A stretch of DNA of 64,000 nucleotides from an uncultured Clostridia bacterium (GCA_937890525.1 CALADI010000048.1:200841-264840); one strand, 5' to 3'. Shown: positions 32,618 to 41,712, counted from the stretch's first letter. Program-made: numbers and translations. The notes: generated by a model from the letters alone, not told the origin.

Positions 32618-33607
32618 ATGGCATTACTTGAAACGAAAGATCTGCATACTTACTTCACCACCCGCCGCGGTATCGTTAAGGCAGTCAACGGCGTGTCCTA
32701 CTCCATCGAGCCCGGCAAAACGCTGGGCGTGGTGGGCGAGTCCGGTTCCGGCAAGTCCGTGTCCGCAATGAGCATCCTGCGTCTGCTGGACGGCAACGGC
32801 TATGTGGATTCCGGCGAGATCCTCTTTGACGGCAAGGATATGACCAAGGTATCCACCGCCGAGATGAACCACATCCGCGGCAACGATATCTCTGTTATTT
32901 TCCAGGAGCCCATGACCGCTCTGAACCCCGTGTTCTCCATCGAGCGTCAGCTCTCTGAGCCCTTCATCATCCACCGCGGCATGAACAAGAAGGACGCCGC
33001 TAAGGCTGCCCTGAAGATGCTGGCGGATGTGAAGATCCCCAACCCCGAGGTGGTCATCAAGCAGTATCCCCACCAGCTCTCCGGCGGTATGCGCCAGAGA
33101 GTGATGATCGCCATCGCGCTGGCCTGTGAGCCTAAGCTGCTCATCGCCGACGAGCCCACCACCGCTCTGGACGTGACCATTCAGGCGCAGATCCTGCACC
33201 TGATGAACACGCTGAAGAAGGAGCATGGCACTTCCATCATGTTCATCACCCACGATCTGGGCGTCATCAATCAGATGGCGGACGATGTCGCGGTCATGTA
33301 CTGCGGTCAGGTGGTGGAGCATGTCCCCGCCGCAGAGCTGTTCAGCGGCGAGAGCAAGTTCTCCCACCCCTATACCGAGGGTCTGCTGGCATCCGTGCCC
33401 AAGCTGGACACCACAGCCAAGCGTCTGGACGCCATTCCCGGTGCAGTGCCCCACCCGCTGGATCTGCCCAAGGGCTGCAAGTTCGGCCCCCGGTGCAAGT
33501 ACTGCACCGAGAAGTGCAGAGAGCAGGAGCCCGATCTGGTGAAAGTCGGCGACGGTCACGAGGTCCGCTGCTTCTACCCCGAGAAGGAGGCGCGTCATGG
33601 AAAATAA
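32618..33607 (+). CDS. ABC importer ATPase, DppD/OppD type
   Basis: A 329-residue ATPase of normal length for DppD. Walker A GESGSGKS (40-47), Q-loop VIFQEPMTALNPV, signature LSGGMRQRV, Walker B LLIADEPTTALD and the switch FITHDLGV are all present. The C-terminal extension with the cysteine cluster CKFGPRCKYCTEKC, typical of oligopeptide transporter ATPases, follows. AAGGAGG precedes the ATG. Its end overlaps the second ATPase by eleven bases. Confidence 0.96.
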   Translation: MALLETKDLHTYFTTRRGIVKAVNGVSYSIEPGKTLGVVGESGSGKSVSAMSILRLLDGNGYVDSGEILFDGKDMTKVSTAEMNHIRGNDISVIFQEPMTALNPVFSIERQLSEPFIIHRGMNKKDAAKAALKMLADVKIPNPEVVIKQYPHQLSGGMRQRVMIAIALACEPKLLIADEPTTALDVTIQAQILHLMNTLKKEHGTSIMFITHDLGVINQMADDVAVMYCGQVVEHVPAAELFSGESKFSHPYTEGLLASVPKLDTTAKRLDAIPGAVPHPLDLPKGCKFGPRCKYCTEKCREQEPDLVKVGDGHEVRCFYPEKEARHGK

Positions 33608-35144
33608 AGAAAAGAAACTGCTGCTACAGATCACCAATCTGAAGCAGTACTTCCCCGTAGGTAAGAAGGGGATGTATGTTAAGGCCAATGACGGCATCAG
33701 CATTGACATTTACGAGGGCGAGACCTTCGGTCTGGTAGGTGAGTCCGGCTGTGGTAAGTCCACTCTGGGCCGCTCCATCCTTCAGCTTTACAAGCAGACT
33801 GACGGACGTACCATGTACTTCGGCCGCTCCATCGACGAGGTGGCGCCCAAGTACGCACAGGATACCTTCCGCAGCCTGAGCAAGCGCCGGGAGCACATGA
33901 AGACCACCCGGCAGAAGTACGAAGCCTATCAAGCCGAGTACGACAAGAAGTCCGAGACGGAGCAGTACGGCATGCACGACGAGCTGATGCGCCTGCGTAA
34001 GGAAGCCAACGACGCCATGCTGGATGTGACCACCCTCATCGGCGGTCTTGTGGTGATGCCGGATCTGAAGCCGGTGGAGCAGCTCTGCCTGGAGGAGTAC
34101 GGCATCTCCAAGGAACTGGTGAAGGCAAACCGCCAGCGTCAGGAGGCCCAACTGGATGCCGATGATGCCGCTTATGCGGTTCAGAAGGCCAAGGAAGCCG
34201 GCAAGTCTGCCGATTCCAGCCAGAGCAAGCTGGACAAGGCCAACCAGAGCCTGAAGAGCATCGATGCTCAGATCCAGTCCATCAACCAGCGGATCGCGGA
34301 TGTCCAGTCCCGGATCGATGCACTGCGTCAGCAGTGCCGGGATCTGCCGGACTACGAAGCCTATGAGAGCTACCGCAGCAAGGGCATTGACCTTGCCCGT
34401 CTGACCTATACCGAAATGCGGAACCTGCGCAGCGACCTGCAGCTGATCTTCCAGGATCCCTACTCCTCTCTGAACTCCCGTATGACCGTGGGTCAGATCA
34501 TCGGAGAGGGCATGATCGCCCATAAGTATTTCCGCCGCAATGACGACCGGATGAAGGACGAGATCGTGCGGGTCATGGAGGAGTGCGGTCTGGCACCCTA
34601 CTTCCTCCACCGCTATCCTCACCAGTTCTCCGGCGGTCAGCGCCAGCGCATCGGCATCGCCCGGAGCCTTGCCCTGCGTCCGAAGTTCGTGGTCTGTGAC
34701 GAAGCGGTTTCCGCTCTGGATGTTTCCATTCAAGCGCAGGTCATCAACCTGCTGCAGGATCTGAAGGAAAAGCAGAACCTCACCTACCTGTTCATCACCC
34801 ACGACCTGTCCGTGGTCAAGTACATTTCCGACCGGATCGGCGTTATGTATCTGGGCAACATGGTGGAGACGGCGCCCTCTGACGAGATGTTCGCCCACCC
34901 CCTGCACCCGTATACCGAGGCTCTGCTCAACGCTATCCCCACCACCGAAGTGAAGCTGTCGGATGGCCCCTCCGTTCTGGAAGGCGATATCCCCAGCCCA
35001 GTGAATCCCCCCAAGGGCTGCAAGTTCCACACCCGCTGCAAGTACTGCACTGAGGTGTGCAAGCAGGTGGTTCCCCAGATGCAGGAGATCCGCCCCAACC
35101 ACTTCGTGGCGTGCCACCACATTCTGGAGGCCAACAAGGACTGA
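33597..35144 (+). CDS. ABC importer ATPase, DppF/OppF type, with a large coiled-coil insertion
   Basis: A 515-residue ATPase where about 330 is normal. Walker A GESGCGKST is at 48-56; the Q-loop LIFQDPYSSLNSRM follows only at 283-296 instead of about 50 residues after Walker A. Residues about 80-265 between them are an insertion rich in Lys, Glu, Gln and Ala with long helical stretches (for example KLDKANQSLKSIDAQIQSIN and QRIADVQSRIDALRQQ) that reads as a coiled coil with a break near residue 150-170. The rest is ordinary: FSGGQRQRIG (344-353), VVCDEAVSALD, FITHDLSVV and the cysteine cluster CKFHTRCKYCTEVC. The insertion would point into the cytoplasm from the catalytic core. It overlaps dppD, with GAGAAGGAGG before the ATG. 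Confidence 0.94.
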   Translation: MENKEKKLLLQITNLKQYFPVGKKGMYVKANDGISIDIYEGETFGLVGESGCGKSTLGRSILQLYKQTDGRTMYFGRSIDEVAPKYAQDTFRSLSKRREHMKTTRQKYEAYQAEYDKKSETEQYGMHDELMRLRKEANDAMLDVTTLIGGLVVMPDLKPVEQLCLEEYGISKELVKANRQRQEAQLDADDAAYAVQKAKEAGKSADSSQSKLDKANQSLKSIDAQIQSINQRIADVQSRIDALRQQCRDLPDYEAYESYRSKGIDLARLTYTEMRNLRSDLQLIFQDPYSSLNSRMTVGQIIGEGMIAHKYFRRNDDRMKDEIVRVMEECGLAPYFLHRYPHQFSGGQRQRIGIARSLALRPKFVVCDEAVSALDVSIQAQVINLLQDLKEKQNLTYLFITHDLSVVKYISDRIGVMYLGNMVETAPSDEMFAHPLHPYTEALLNAIPTTEVKLSDGPSVLEGDIPSPVNPPKGCKFHTRCKYCTEVCKQVVPQMQEIRPNHFVACHHILEANKD

Positions 35145-35147
35145 CCC

Positions 35148-35456
35148 ATGTTGATGCAGCGTAAGATCGACCGGGCGATGAAATGGTCCCGGGAGCGGCG
35201 GATGCGTCTGGATGGACGGGATCCGGAGCAGGAGGAACTGGAAGCTGAGGTCGCCCGCCACGGAAAGGGCAAGGGTAAGGACCTGCCTTCCATGGAGGAG
35301 CTCCGTGCGGAGGAGATCAAGCTGCTTCAGGATCAGCCCATGGAGAAAAAGGACATGACTGCCATGATCCTGTCGGGCATGATCACGGTGTTTCCTGTCT
35401 GTGCGGCGGTGATCTGCGTGATCTGCCTGCTGACTTGGCTGTTCTTTTTCCACTAA
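35148..35456 (+). CDS. Small one-helix membrane protein at the end of the ABC importer operon
   Basis: A 102-residue protein I do not recognise. Residues 1-70 are highly charged (RKIDRAMKWSRERRMRLDGR, then EELEAEVARHGKGKGKDL), and residues about 73-101 form one hydrophobic helix (VFPVCAAVICVICLLTWLFF) ending at a terminal His. This suggests a tail-anchored protein with its charged part in the cytoplasm. It starts three bases after the second ATPase and is followed by the operon's terminator, so it is probably part of this importer. A partner for the coiled-coil insertion is one thought, unsupported. Confidence 0.75.
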   Translation: MLMQRKIDRAMKWSRERRMRLDGRDPEQEELEAEVARHGKGKGKDLPSMEELRAEEIKLLQDQPMEKKDMTAMILSGMITVFPVCAAVICVICLLTWLFFFH

Positions 35457-35467
35457 GCATCAGAATC

Positions 35468-35516
35468 AAAACGCTGCCTTCTGGGAAGATTTCTCATAAG
35501 GCAGCGTTTTTCTATT
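35468..35516 (+). terminator. Terminator of the ABC importer operon
   Basis: Stem AAAACGCTGCCTT / AAGGCAGCGTTTT with a 17-base loop and trailing T-run, 12 bases after the small membrane protein gene. Confidence 0.9.
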
Positions 35517-35538
35517 ATGGCTACACGGAGGTATTGCC

Positions 35539-36651
35539 ATGGCGAATCTATTTGACTATTTGGCGTGGCGGGGGGATCTGGATTTTTCCATCGTGCCCCC
35601 CAACGGTGTGGATGCGCTGATCTTCTCGGCGCTGTCCTACATCAATTTCTCCGGCATTGTCCCCACAGAGCCGGAGCGGTTCATCTCCATCCGGCAGGCG
35701 GCGGACGGATTGTTCGTGATCCCGGAGGTAGAGGATCGGGCACGGGTGAAGCATGATCTGGAACTGCTGGAGCAATGCGCCGCATCCCGCCGGTTCGGAA
35801 GCTGCCGGGTGGGCTTCTACCGGGATGTGCTGATCCGGGAGGAGGAGACGCAGTTTGCAGCAGTCACATTCCTGCTCAACGACGGCAGCGCTTTTGTGGC
35901 ATTTCGTGGGACGGATTCCACCATGACCGGGTGGAAAGAGGACTTCAACATGAGTTTTCAAGAGACGGTTCCGGCCCAGCTGGCAGCCATGGAGTATGCC
36001 GACGAATTTGGTCGGCATTGGGACTGCCCCACCCGGTTCTGCGGGCACTCCAAGGGCGGGAATCTGGCAGTATATGCGGCATCCAAATGCGCCCCGCTGC
36101 TGCGCAGGCGGATCTTCGGGGTGTATAACAACGATGGTCCGGGATTCCACCACAGCATGATGGAGGATAAGAGCTACCTTGCCTTGGTGCCCCGAATCCA
36201 CACCTATGTGCCCCAGTCCTCGGTGGTCGGGATGCTGCTGGAGCACGAGGAACCTTATGTGGTGGTGAAAAGCGCCCAGTTGGGTCTGCTCCAGCACGAT
36301 CCGTATAGCTGGATGGTGCTGGGCGGGGACTTCGTCCGGGAGCAGGAGGTCACGGCGGAATCCAAATTTGTGGATCAAGCCATGAAAGCGTGGCTGGCGG
36401 ACATGACCATCGACCAGCGCAATGCCTTTGTGGATACGGTGTTTGAGCTGATGCAAAGCAGCGGGGTGGAGCGCACCCAAGACCTGTTCCGGGTGCGGAA
36501 TCTGGCGTCCCTCATCAAGAGCCTGCGTGCCGACGAGAACGCCAAGAAGGTGATCTGCGAGGAACTGGGCAATCTGGTGCAGGCGGCAGCCAAGAGCCAG
36601 AAACAGAAGCGGGAGAGCCAGCGGCAGGGCAGGGAAGAACTGCCGGAGTGA
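35539..36651 (+). CDS. DUF2974 (Mbeg1-like) alpha/beta-hydrolase family protein
   Basis: A 370-residue protein of the DUF2974 family, common in gut Firmicutes. It begins NLFDYLAWRGDLDFSIVPPN as usual for the family. VAFRGTDSTMTGWKEDFNMS and the nucleophile elbow FCGHSKGGNLAVYAA give it an alpha/beta-hydrolase fold like class 3 lipases, with Ser in GHSKG and an acid and His later (YVPQSSVVGMLLEHEE). No signal peptide is seen, so it is cytoplasmic. Substrate unknown. Start ATG 35539 follows ACGGAGGT, right after the preceding terminator. Confidence 0.87.
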   Translation: MANLFDYLAWRGDLDFSIVPPNGVDALIFSALSYINFSGIVPTEPERFISIRQAADGLFVIPEVEDRARVKHDLELLEQCAASRRFGSCRVGFYRDVLIREEETQFAAVTFLLNDGSAFVAFRGTDSTMTGWKEDFNMSFQETVPAQLAAMEYADEFGRHWDCPTRFCGHSKGGNLAVYAASKCAPLLRRRIFGVYNNDGPGFHHSMMEDKSYLALVPRIHTYVPQSSVVGMLLEHEEPYVVVKSAQLGLLQHDPYSWMVLGGDFVREQEVTAESKFVDQAMKAWLADMTIDQRNAFVDTVFELMQSSGVERTQDLFRVRNLASLIKSLRADENAKKVICEELGNLVQAAAKSQKQKRESQRQGREELPE

Positions 36652-36665
36652 TCCCCGATCGTGAG

Positions 36666-36702
36666 AAAAACCCGACCTATGGGTGTCATAGGTCGGGTTT
36701 TG
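36666..36702. terminator. Bidirectional terminator between convergent genes
   Basis: Stem AAAACCCGACCTATG / CATAGGTCGGGTTTT, loop GGTGT, between the DUF2974 and DUF975 genes, which converge here. Confidence 0.92.
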
Positions 36703-36717
36703 TCAGTTCAGAGCGGA

Positions 36718-37698
36718 TCAGTCCTGCTGGGGGGCGTCTGCACCGGCAACGGCGTCATAAGCCAGCACATAGGTCGTGTCTACTGGCAGCTTCTTCCACA
36801 TGTAGAAGGCGGCCTGTGCGGCGCCGTACAGGATCAGGCATACGAAGAATGCCACGGTCTGATTGAAGGGCAGTTCGATGCCCATCAGGGGCAGGATCAG
36901 ATCCAGATACAAGATCACGGTCAGCGCCGAATCGATGAGATAGTACCACCAGAAGCTCAGATCCAGCCGCAGCATCTTCAGCCGGTTGCCCCGCATCAGC
37001 CGGAAGCTGTTTGCTATGCAGGCAAAGCCGCCCATCCGCTGATCGCCCATGATGAGATAGGGGCTGAGCCGCAGGGAGTAAGAAAGGAACAGGTAAGCCG
37101 GCAGAAACAGCAGCCCGAAGATCACCAGCATGGGGATGCACGCCCGTACCAGAGCGCCGGGGTCAAAGACCTGCAGATTCACCGTGCCGTCGGCGAGGAT
37201 CAGATTTCCCGCTTCCATGGCTTGGGCGGTCAGCTGCTCCAAACCGGCGGAGAAGGGGGTCAGCATGAAAACGATGGCGGCGAGGTATGTGGCGGTGGTG
37301 CCGATCATCATGGTCAGCACCAGCTTGTTCACATGGAACAGCAGGACGCTAGGGAAACGGCGGAAGCCCTCCATCAGACAGCGGGGATCAGCGGGGTCGC
37401 CCCGGACGATGCGGATCACGCAGTACAGGAACCCGGCAGACCAGAAGGGGGTAAAGATCACCGAAGCGTAGGTCAGGATGCTCTGGATGGTCTCCAAAAT
37501 GGAGCGTGTCCCCAGACCACCCAGACCGCCGGTGGAGCCGATTTGATGATCCAGCGCCAGATTCAGCCCGCTGACCAGCAGGTTGATGGCGACGATCACG
37601 CCGGTGTACAGACCGATCAATAGACGGGGATCGCCGCTGATCCGGCTCAACCGATCCCGTGATTCTTTTTTCAGAGATTTTGTGTCAAATGTGGTCAT
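36718..37698 (-). CDS. DUF975-like integral membrane protein
   Basis: A 326-residue membrane protein with about six hydrophobic segments. The block CIANSFRLMRGNRLKMLRLD followed by LSFWWYYLI is the typical mark of DUF975-type proteins of Firmicutes (SF-x-LM-x-GN). The start MTTFDTKSLKKESRDRLS is also usual, placing the ATG at 37698 with GAGGAG seven bases upstream of it; ATG 37704 is a less well spaced option. A weak promoter (TTGATT, 17, TTATAC) lies about 20 bases upstream. Function unknown. Confidence 0.8.
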   Translation of the reverse strand: MTTFDTKSLKKESRDRLSRISGDPRLLIGLYTGVIVAINLLVSGLNLALDHQIGSTGGLGGLGTRSILETIQSILTYASVIFTPFWSAGFLYCVIRIVRGDPADPRCLMEGFRRFPSVLLFHVNKLVLTMMIGTTATYLAAIVFMLTPFSAGLEQLTAQAMEAGNLILADGTVNLQVFDPGALVRACIPMLVIFGLLFLPAYLFLSYSLRLSPYLIMGDQRMGGFACIANSFRLMRGNRLKMLRLDLSFWWYYLIDSALTVILYLDLILPLMGIELPFNQTVAFFVCLILYGAAQAAFYMWKKLPVDTTYVLAYDAVAGADAPQQD

Positions 37699-37841
37699 AT
37701 CCATTCTCCTCAATGCGTATAATACTATAATAAGTTATAAATCAAACCGAGGGAAATAGCAAATGAAATTTTTGTAACCATGGAAATCCGGGGCAGGATG
37801 TGGTACAATCGGGTAAACACCATTTACCGGGAGGGGATATC

Positions 37842-38645
37842 ATGACCATGGGGCAGCGGATCCGGCAGGCACGGGAGGAGGCGGGGCTCTCCCAGCGGGA
37901 GCTGGCGGGGGAGGAGATCACCCGGAATATGCTCTCGGCGTTGGAGCATGACGGGGCGAATCCGTCCCTGCACACCCTGCGCTACCTGTCCAAGCGGCTG
38001 GGCAAGAGCGTGTCCTATTTTGTGGAGGAGGATCAGGGAGCGGGGCAGAGTCTGCGGGACTACGGGACCATGCCGCCGGGAGACTGCTTGGAGGGACTGA
38101 AGGCTGCACAGGACACCCCTCAGAACGACTTGCTGCGGAGCGTATGCTTGCTGGATCTGGCGGAGGAAGCGGTGCAGCAGGGCAGGATCCCCTATGCCAA
38201 GACCCTGCTGGAGCGGGCGCAGGAATGGATGGAGGGTTACGCCCTGCTGAAGCGTCTGCTGGAGCGCCCTCTGCGGATCTTGCAGGCGTCCTGCGCCGAG
38301 ACACCGGAGGAACTGGCGGCGCTGGCAGAGCGGATCCCGGATGCAGACGATGCCCTGCTGCTGTGGGCGAGGGCGGCGCTGGCCCAAGGAGATCCCGGCA
38401 AAGCCCGGGACTATCTCAAGGCGGCCCGCCAAAGCCCCTCGGCGCAATGGCACTACCTCATGGGCCGAACCTGGATGGCAGAAGCGCAGTACCGCCAAGC
38501 GGCGCAGGAATTCCATCTGGCGGAGGAGGAACTGCCCCAACAATGCCGCAGCGAGCTGGAGATCTGCTACCGGGAGCTGGGGGATTTCCGGCGGGCCTAC
38601 TACTATGCGGTGGGCAGACCCCAAGATGTGCCGCCGGAGGCATGA
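37842..38645 (+). CDS. XRE-family regulator with TPR-like C-terminal region
   Basis: A 267-residue protein. Residues 1-62 are a helix-turn-helix of the XRE/HTH_3 type: GQRIRQAREEAGLSQRELAG, then ITRNMLSALEHDGANPSLHT and YLSKRLGKSVSYF. The remaining 200 residues are helical with TPR-like pairs (for example GDPGKARDYLKAARQSP and AQYRQAAQEFHLAEEEL). This build resembles quorum-sensing regulators of the RRNPP kind, but short TPR-bearing XRE proteins without peptide partners are also common. No small peptide gene is visible next to it. GGGAGGGG lies six bases before ATG 37842. Confidence 0.85.
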   Translation: MTMGQRIRQAREEAGLSQRELAGEEITRNMLSALEHDGANPSLHTLRYLSKRLGKSVSYFVEEDQGAGQSLRDYGTMPPGDCLEGLKAAQDTPQNDLLRSVCLLDLAEEAVQQGRIPYAKTLLERAQEWMEGYALLKRLLERPLRILQASCAETPEELAALAERIPDADDALLLWARAALAQGDPGKARDYLKAARQSPSAQWHYLMGRTWMAEAQYRQAAQEFHLAEEELPQQCRSELEICYRELGDFRRAYYYAVGRPQDVPPEA

Positions 38646-38680
38646 GAAACCGCCGGATTTCGAAAGATTTTGATGAGCAG

Positions 38681-38709
38681 TTTACATTTGGGGTGAACTG
38701 TGATAAAAT
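38681..38709 (+). promoter_or_regulatory. Promoter of alr
   Basis: TTTACA (38681-38686), 17 bases, TAAAAT (38704-38709). Confidence 0.82.
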
Positions 38710-38776
38710 AGTAAAAATTATGGGGATTTTTAGACCATAGTCTGGATCCTGCCGGGAGAAAACAGGAGATGATGGC

Positions 38777-39934
38777 TTGAGTTTTGATAATACCTATGTT
38801 CGCATCGATCTGGATGCGATCCGGGAGAATATTGAGACGGTGCGCCGCAAGACCGGCACGGCGGTGATGGCGGTGGTGAAGGCGGATGCCTATGGCCACG
38901 GCGCTGTCCCGGTGGCCCAGCACCTGCGGGACATCTGCTCCTTCTTCGGGGTCAGCTCCGCCGCGGAAGCGCTGGAGCTGCGTCAGGCGGGACTGGATAA
39001 CCCCATTCTGATCTTGGGGCACACACCGGTGGACGCTTTCCCTCTGGTGGTGGAGCAGGAGATCCGCCCGGCGATCTTCCGCTGGGAGGATGCGCTGGCA
39101 CTTTCTGAGGAAGCACAGCGTCAGGGCAAAACCGCCAAGTTCCACTTCGCTGTGGACACGGGCATGAGCCGCATCGGCTTTCAGGCAGAGGAGGATGCGG
39201 CAGAGCTTTGCTGCCGGATCGCCGGACTGCCGGGTCTGTGCCCGGAGGGGCTGTTCAGCCACTTTGCCACGGCGGACTGCGCCGACCTGTCCAAATCCCG
39301 GGAGCAGGCGCGAAAATTCGACTGGTTTTGTGATCTGCTGAAGCAGCGTGGGCTGGAGATCCCCATCCGGCACATGAATAACTCCGCCGGTCTGATGAAT
39401 TTTACCGATCAGTACGATATGGTGCGCTGCGGTATCGTCACCTATGGACTGTACCCCAGTCCGGAGGTGAACCCCAAGCTGTTGCCCCTGAAGCCGGCGC
39501 TGAGCTGGCACAGCCATGTTTCCCATGTCAAGACACTTCCTGCGGGGCGGGAGGTCAGCTACGGCGGACTGTATGTGACCCGGGAGGACACCCGGGTGGC
39601 TACCATCCCTGTGGGATACGCCGACGGCTATTGGCGCAGCCTGTCCGGCAGGTTCTATGTGCTGATCCACGGCCGGCGGGCGCCCATTCTGGGCAGAGTC
39701 TGCATGGATCAGATGATGGTGGATGTGACGCACATTCCCCAGACCCAGCCCGGAGATCCGGTGACGCTGGTGGGGCACGACGGGGATGAGGTCATCACCG
39801 TGGAGCAGATCGCCGGGGAAGCGGGCAGCTTCAACTATGAGTTTATCTGCGGCATCAGCCGCCGGGTCCCCCGTGTCTACCAGCAGGGGGGGCAGCAGAT
39901 CCGTTCGGTTCACTATCTGCTGGACGGCATATAA
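38777..39934 (+). CDS. alr: Alanine racemase
   Basis: A 385-residue PLP enzyme that makes D-alanine for the cell wall. The PLP lysine is in VMAVVKADAYGHGAVPVAQ near residue 37. Also visible are FHFAVDTGMSRIGF, the substrate-side RHMNNSAGLMNF, the second-domain tyrosine region EVSYGGLYVTREDTRVATIP, GYADGYWR and GRVCMDQMMVDVTHI. The start is TTG 38777 with ACAGGAGATG before it; there is no fitting ATG. Next gene follows after 23 bases. Confidence 0.95.
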   Translation: MSFDNTYVRIDLDAIRENIETVRRKTGTAVMAVVKADAYGHGAVPVAQHLRDICSFFGVSSAAEALELRQAGLDNPILILGHTPVDAFPLVVEQEIRPAIFRWEDALALSEEAQRQGKTAKFHFAVDTGMSRIGFQAEEDAAELCCRIAGLPGLCPEGLFSHFATADCADLSKSREQARKFDWFCDLLKQRGLEIPIRHMNNSAGLMNFTDQYDMVRCGIVTYGLYPSPEVNPKLLPLKPALSWHSHVSHVKTLPAGREVSYGGLYVTREDTRVATIPVGYADGYWRSLSGRFYVLIHGRRAPILGRVCMDQMMVDVTHIPQTQPGDPVTLVGHDGDEVITVEQIAGEAGSFNYEFICGISRRVPRVYQQGGQQIRSVHYLLDGI

Positions 39935-39957
39935 CGAGATTCGGAGGAATTGACAGT

Positions 39958-41652
39958 ATGGCCAACAAGATATTCGGCGGTAAAGGCAGCGGACACTTTT
40001 CCGACGGCAATGCAAATGAACACGAACAGACCACCCGCTCCAAGCGGGAGAGCGACGCGGATTTCCTCCGGGAGATCGCCGAGGGACTGTCGGACGATCT
40101 GGCTCAGGAATTGGGGAAGGATCTGTATGACCCGCTGGCAGACCCGCTGGAGGGACTGGATCTGCCGGAGACCATGCTCCAGCCCCGCCCGAAGCAGCAG
40201 TCTGCCCAGCCCAAGCCGGAGAAAAAGCCGGCATCGCAGAAGCAGCAGCCCCAGCGCAAGGCACCTGCCCAGCGCCAGACCCACCGCCCGGAGGAGGGGC
40301 AGAAGGCGCAGACCGATGGGGAACGCCCGGCACAAGCGCAGCCCCAGGTGAAAGCGAAGAAAAAGACCAAGAAGGCAAAGGCGAAGAAGCCCAGACTCTA
40401 CGGCGTGGCGGTGGCGCTGGCCATTGCGCTGTTCATCGAGTCTGCCTACTGCCTTGTGATCTTTACGGACTGGATCAAGCCCTTGGCGGCGCTGAGATCC
40501 ATCTATATCGACACCGCCATGACCACCATGACCCACCAGTGGCTTGCCACGGCGCTGATCCCCGGGGATGTGGTGCAGGATGTGGTGCGTCAGGCTGAAG
40601 CCATCAAGGATGCCCAGGTGGGCGTCAACTCCAAGTGGGAGGGCGTGGACACCAAGCCCTCCGTATCCGGCTCCCCGTCCTCCGGCTTCAGCAAGGATGC
40701 CGCTGCCCAGATCTTGGGGGGCATCGCCCAGGATATGGGCTTCACCAATGAGGATGACAAGTTCTTCGAGCGGTTCTATGAATTGGATGAAAAATCCACC
40801 CGTGCCTATGTGGAGGAACACCCGGAGGTCATCGAAAAGGGTTGGGACAAGTTCTGGGTCCACGAGGCGGGACTGGATGACGAGGGCACCGATATCTACA
40901 CCACCCAAGGCGACCAAGTGCTTGCCATCGACGCAGAGAACGGTCTGATGGTGGTTCGGGTCACCGGCAGCACCTATCAAGGCGTGCTGGTCATCGGCAA
41001 GGATGCCTCCCGGCTCAAGTGCGCCCCGTCTTCCCGCTGGGGCATCGAGGGTGAATGGATCGGCGACATTGCCGAGAACAACAACGGTCTGGTGGCCATG
41101 ACCGGCTCCGGCTTCGGCGACTCTGCCAATGTGGCGGAGGGCTCGGATCAAGCGGGCAGTTCCATGTGCAGCGGCGAGATCTACTACGATCCCTATGGCG
41201 GTCACTACCGCGGCGGCAAGCGCATCGAGCTGCATGAGGACAACCGGTTCTATATCGTGGATTCCTTTGAGGAGTATTCCGACGGCTGTACCGACGCCAC
41301 GGAGTTCACCCCGGCGCTGATCATCGACGGCGTGAATGTGGCAGGGGAGGATTACACCTACACCGCCATGAACCCCAGAGCCTGCATCGGTCAGACCAAG
41401 GATGAATCCATCCTCATGCTGGGCATCGAGGGCAGAAAAGTGGACTCCATCGGCTGCAATGCGGTGGAATGTGCGGCCATTCTGGAGCGCTACGGCGCTT
41501 ATCAGGCCATGAATCTGGACGGCGGCACCAGCGCCGGCGTGTGGTACGAAGGGGAATATATCATGCGCTGCTCCAACAGCAACCTGATCCCCGAGGGCAG
41601 ACGCCTGCCCAACGCATGGGTCTACTGTGCAGACCCCGTGCCCAACCCCTGA
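39958..41652 (+). CDS. Membrane-anchored phosphodiester glycosidase (NAGPA) family protein
   Basis: A 564-residue protein in three parts. Residues 1-142 are low-complexity and charged, ending in a Lys/Ala/Pro-rich run, and would lie in the cytoplasm. One membrane helix follows (YGVAVALAIALFIESAYCLV, about 144-170). The external part ends in a NAGPA domain (about residues 310-564): ENGLMVVRVTGSTYQGVLV, NPRACIGQTKDESILMLGIEG, and the core MNLDGGTSAGVWYEGE. NAGPA proteins remove GlcNAc from phosphodiester-linked sugars or act on cell-wall glycans. It is likely to work on the wall or on exopolysaccharide; co-transcription with alr fits a wall role. Confidence 0.87.
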   Translation: MANKIFGGKGSGHFSDGNANEHEQTTRSKRESDADFLREIAEGLSDDLAQELGKDLYDPLADPLEGLDLPETMLQPRPKQQSAQPKPEKKPASQKQQPQRKAPAQRQTHRPEEGQKAQTDGERPAQAQPQVKAKKKTKKAKAKKPRLYGVAVALAIALFIESAYCLVIFTDWIKPLAALRSIYIDTAMTTMTHQWLATALIPGDVVQDVVRQAEAIKDAQVGVNSKWEGVDTKPSVSGSPSSGFSKDAAAQILGGIAQDMGFTNEDDKFFERFYELDEKSTRAYVEEHPEVIEKGWDKFWVHEAGLDDEGTDIYTTQGDQVLAIDAENGLMVVRVTGSTYQGVLVIGKDASRLKCAPSSRWGIEGEWIGDIAENNNGLVAMTGSGFGDSANVAEGSDQAGSSMCSGEIYYDPYGGHYRGGKRIELHEDNRFYIVDSFEEYSDGCTDATEFTPALIIDGVNVAGEDYTYTAMNPRACIGQTKDESILMLGIEGRKVDSIGCNAVECAAILERYGAYQAMNLDGGTSAGVWYEGEYIMRCSNSNLIPEGRRLPNAWVYCADPVPNP

Positions 41653-41674
41653 GTCTGGGCAAAAGAAAAATTTC

Positions 41675-41708
41675 GTTCCCGTTTCCGCAGGATGGAAACG
41701 GGAACTTT
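41675..41708 (+). terminator. Terminator after the glycosidase gene
   Basis: Perfect 12-bp stem GTTCCCGTTTCC / GGAAACGGGAAC, followed by a short TTT only. Confidence 0.7.
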
Positions 41709-41712
41709 CCAC

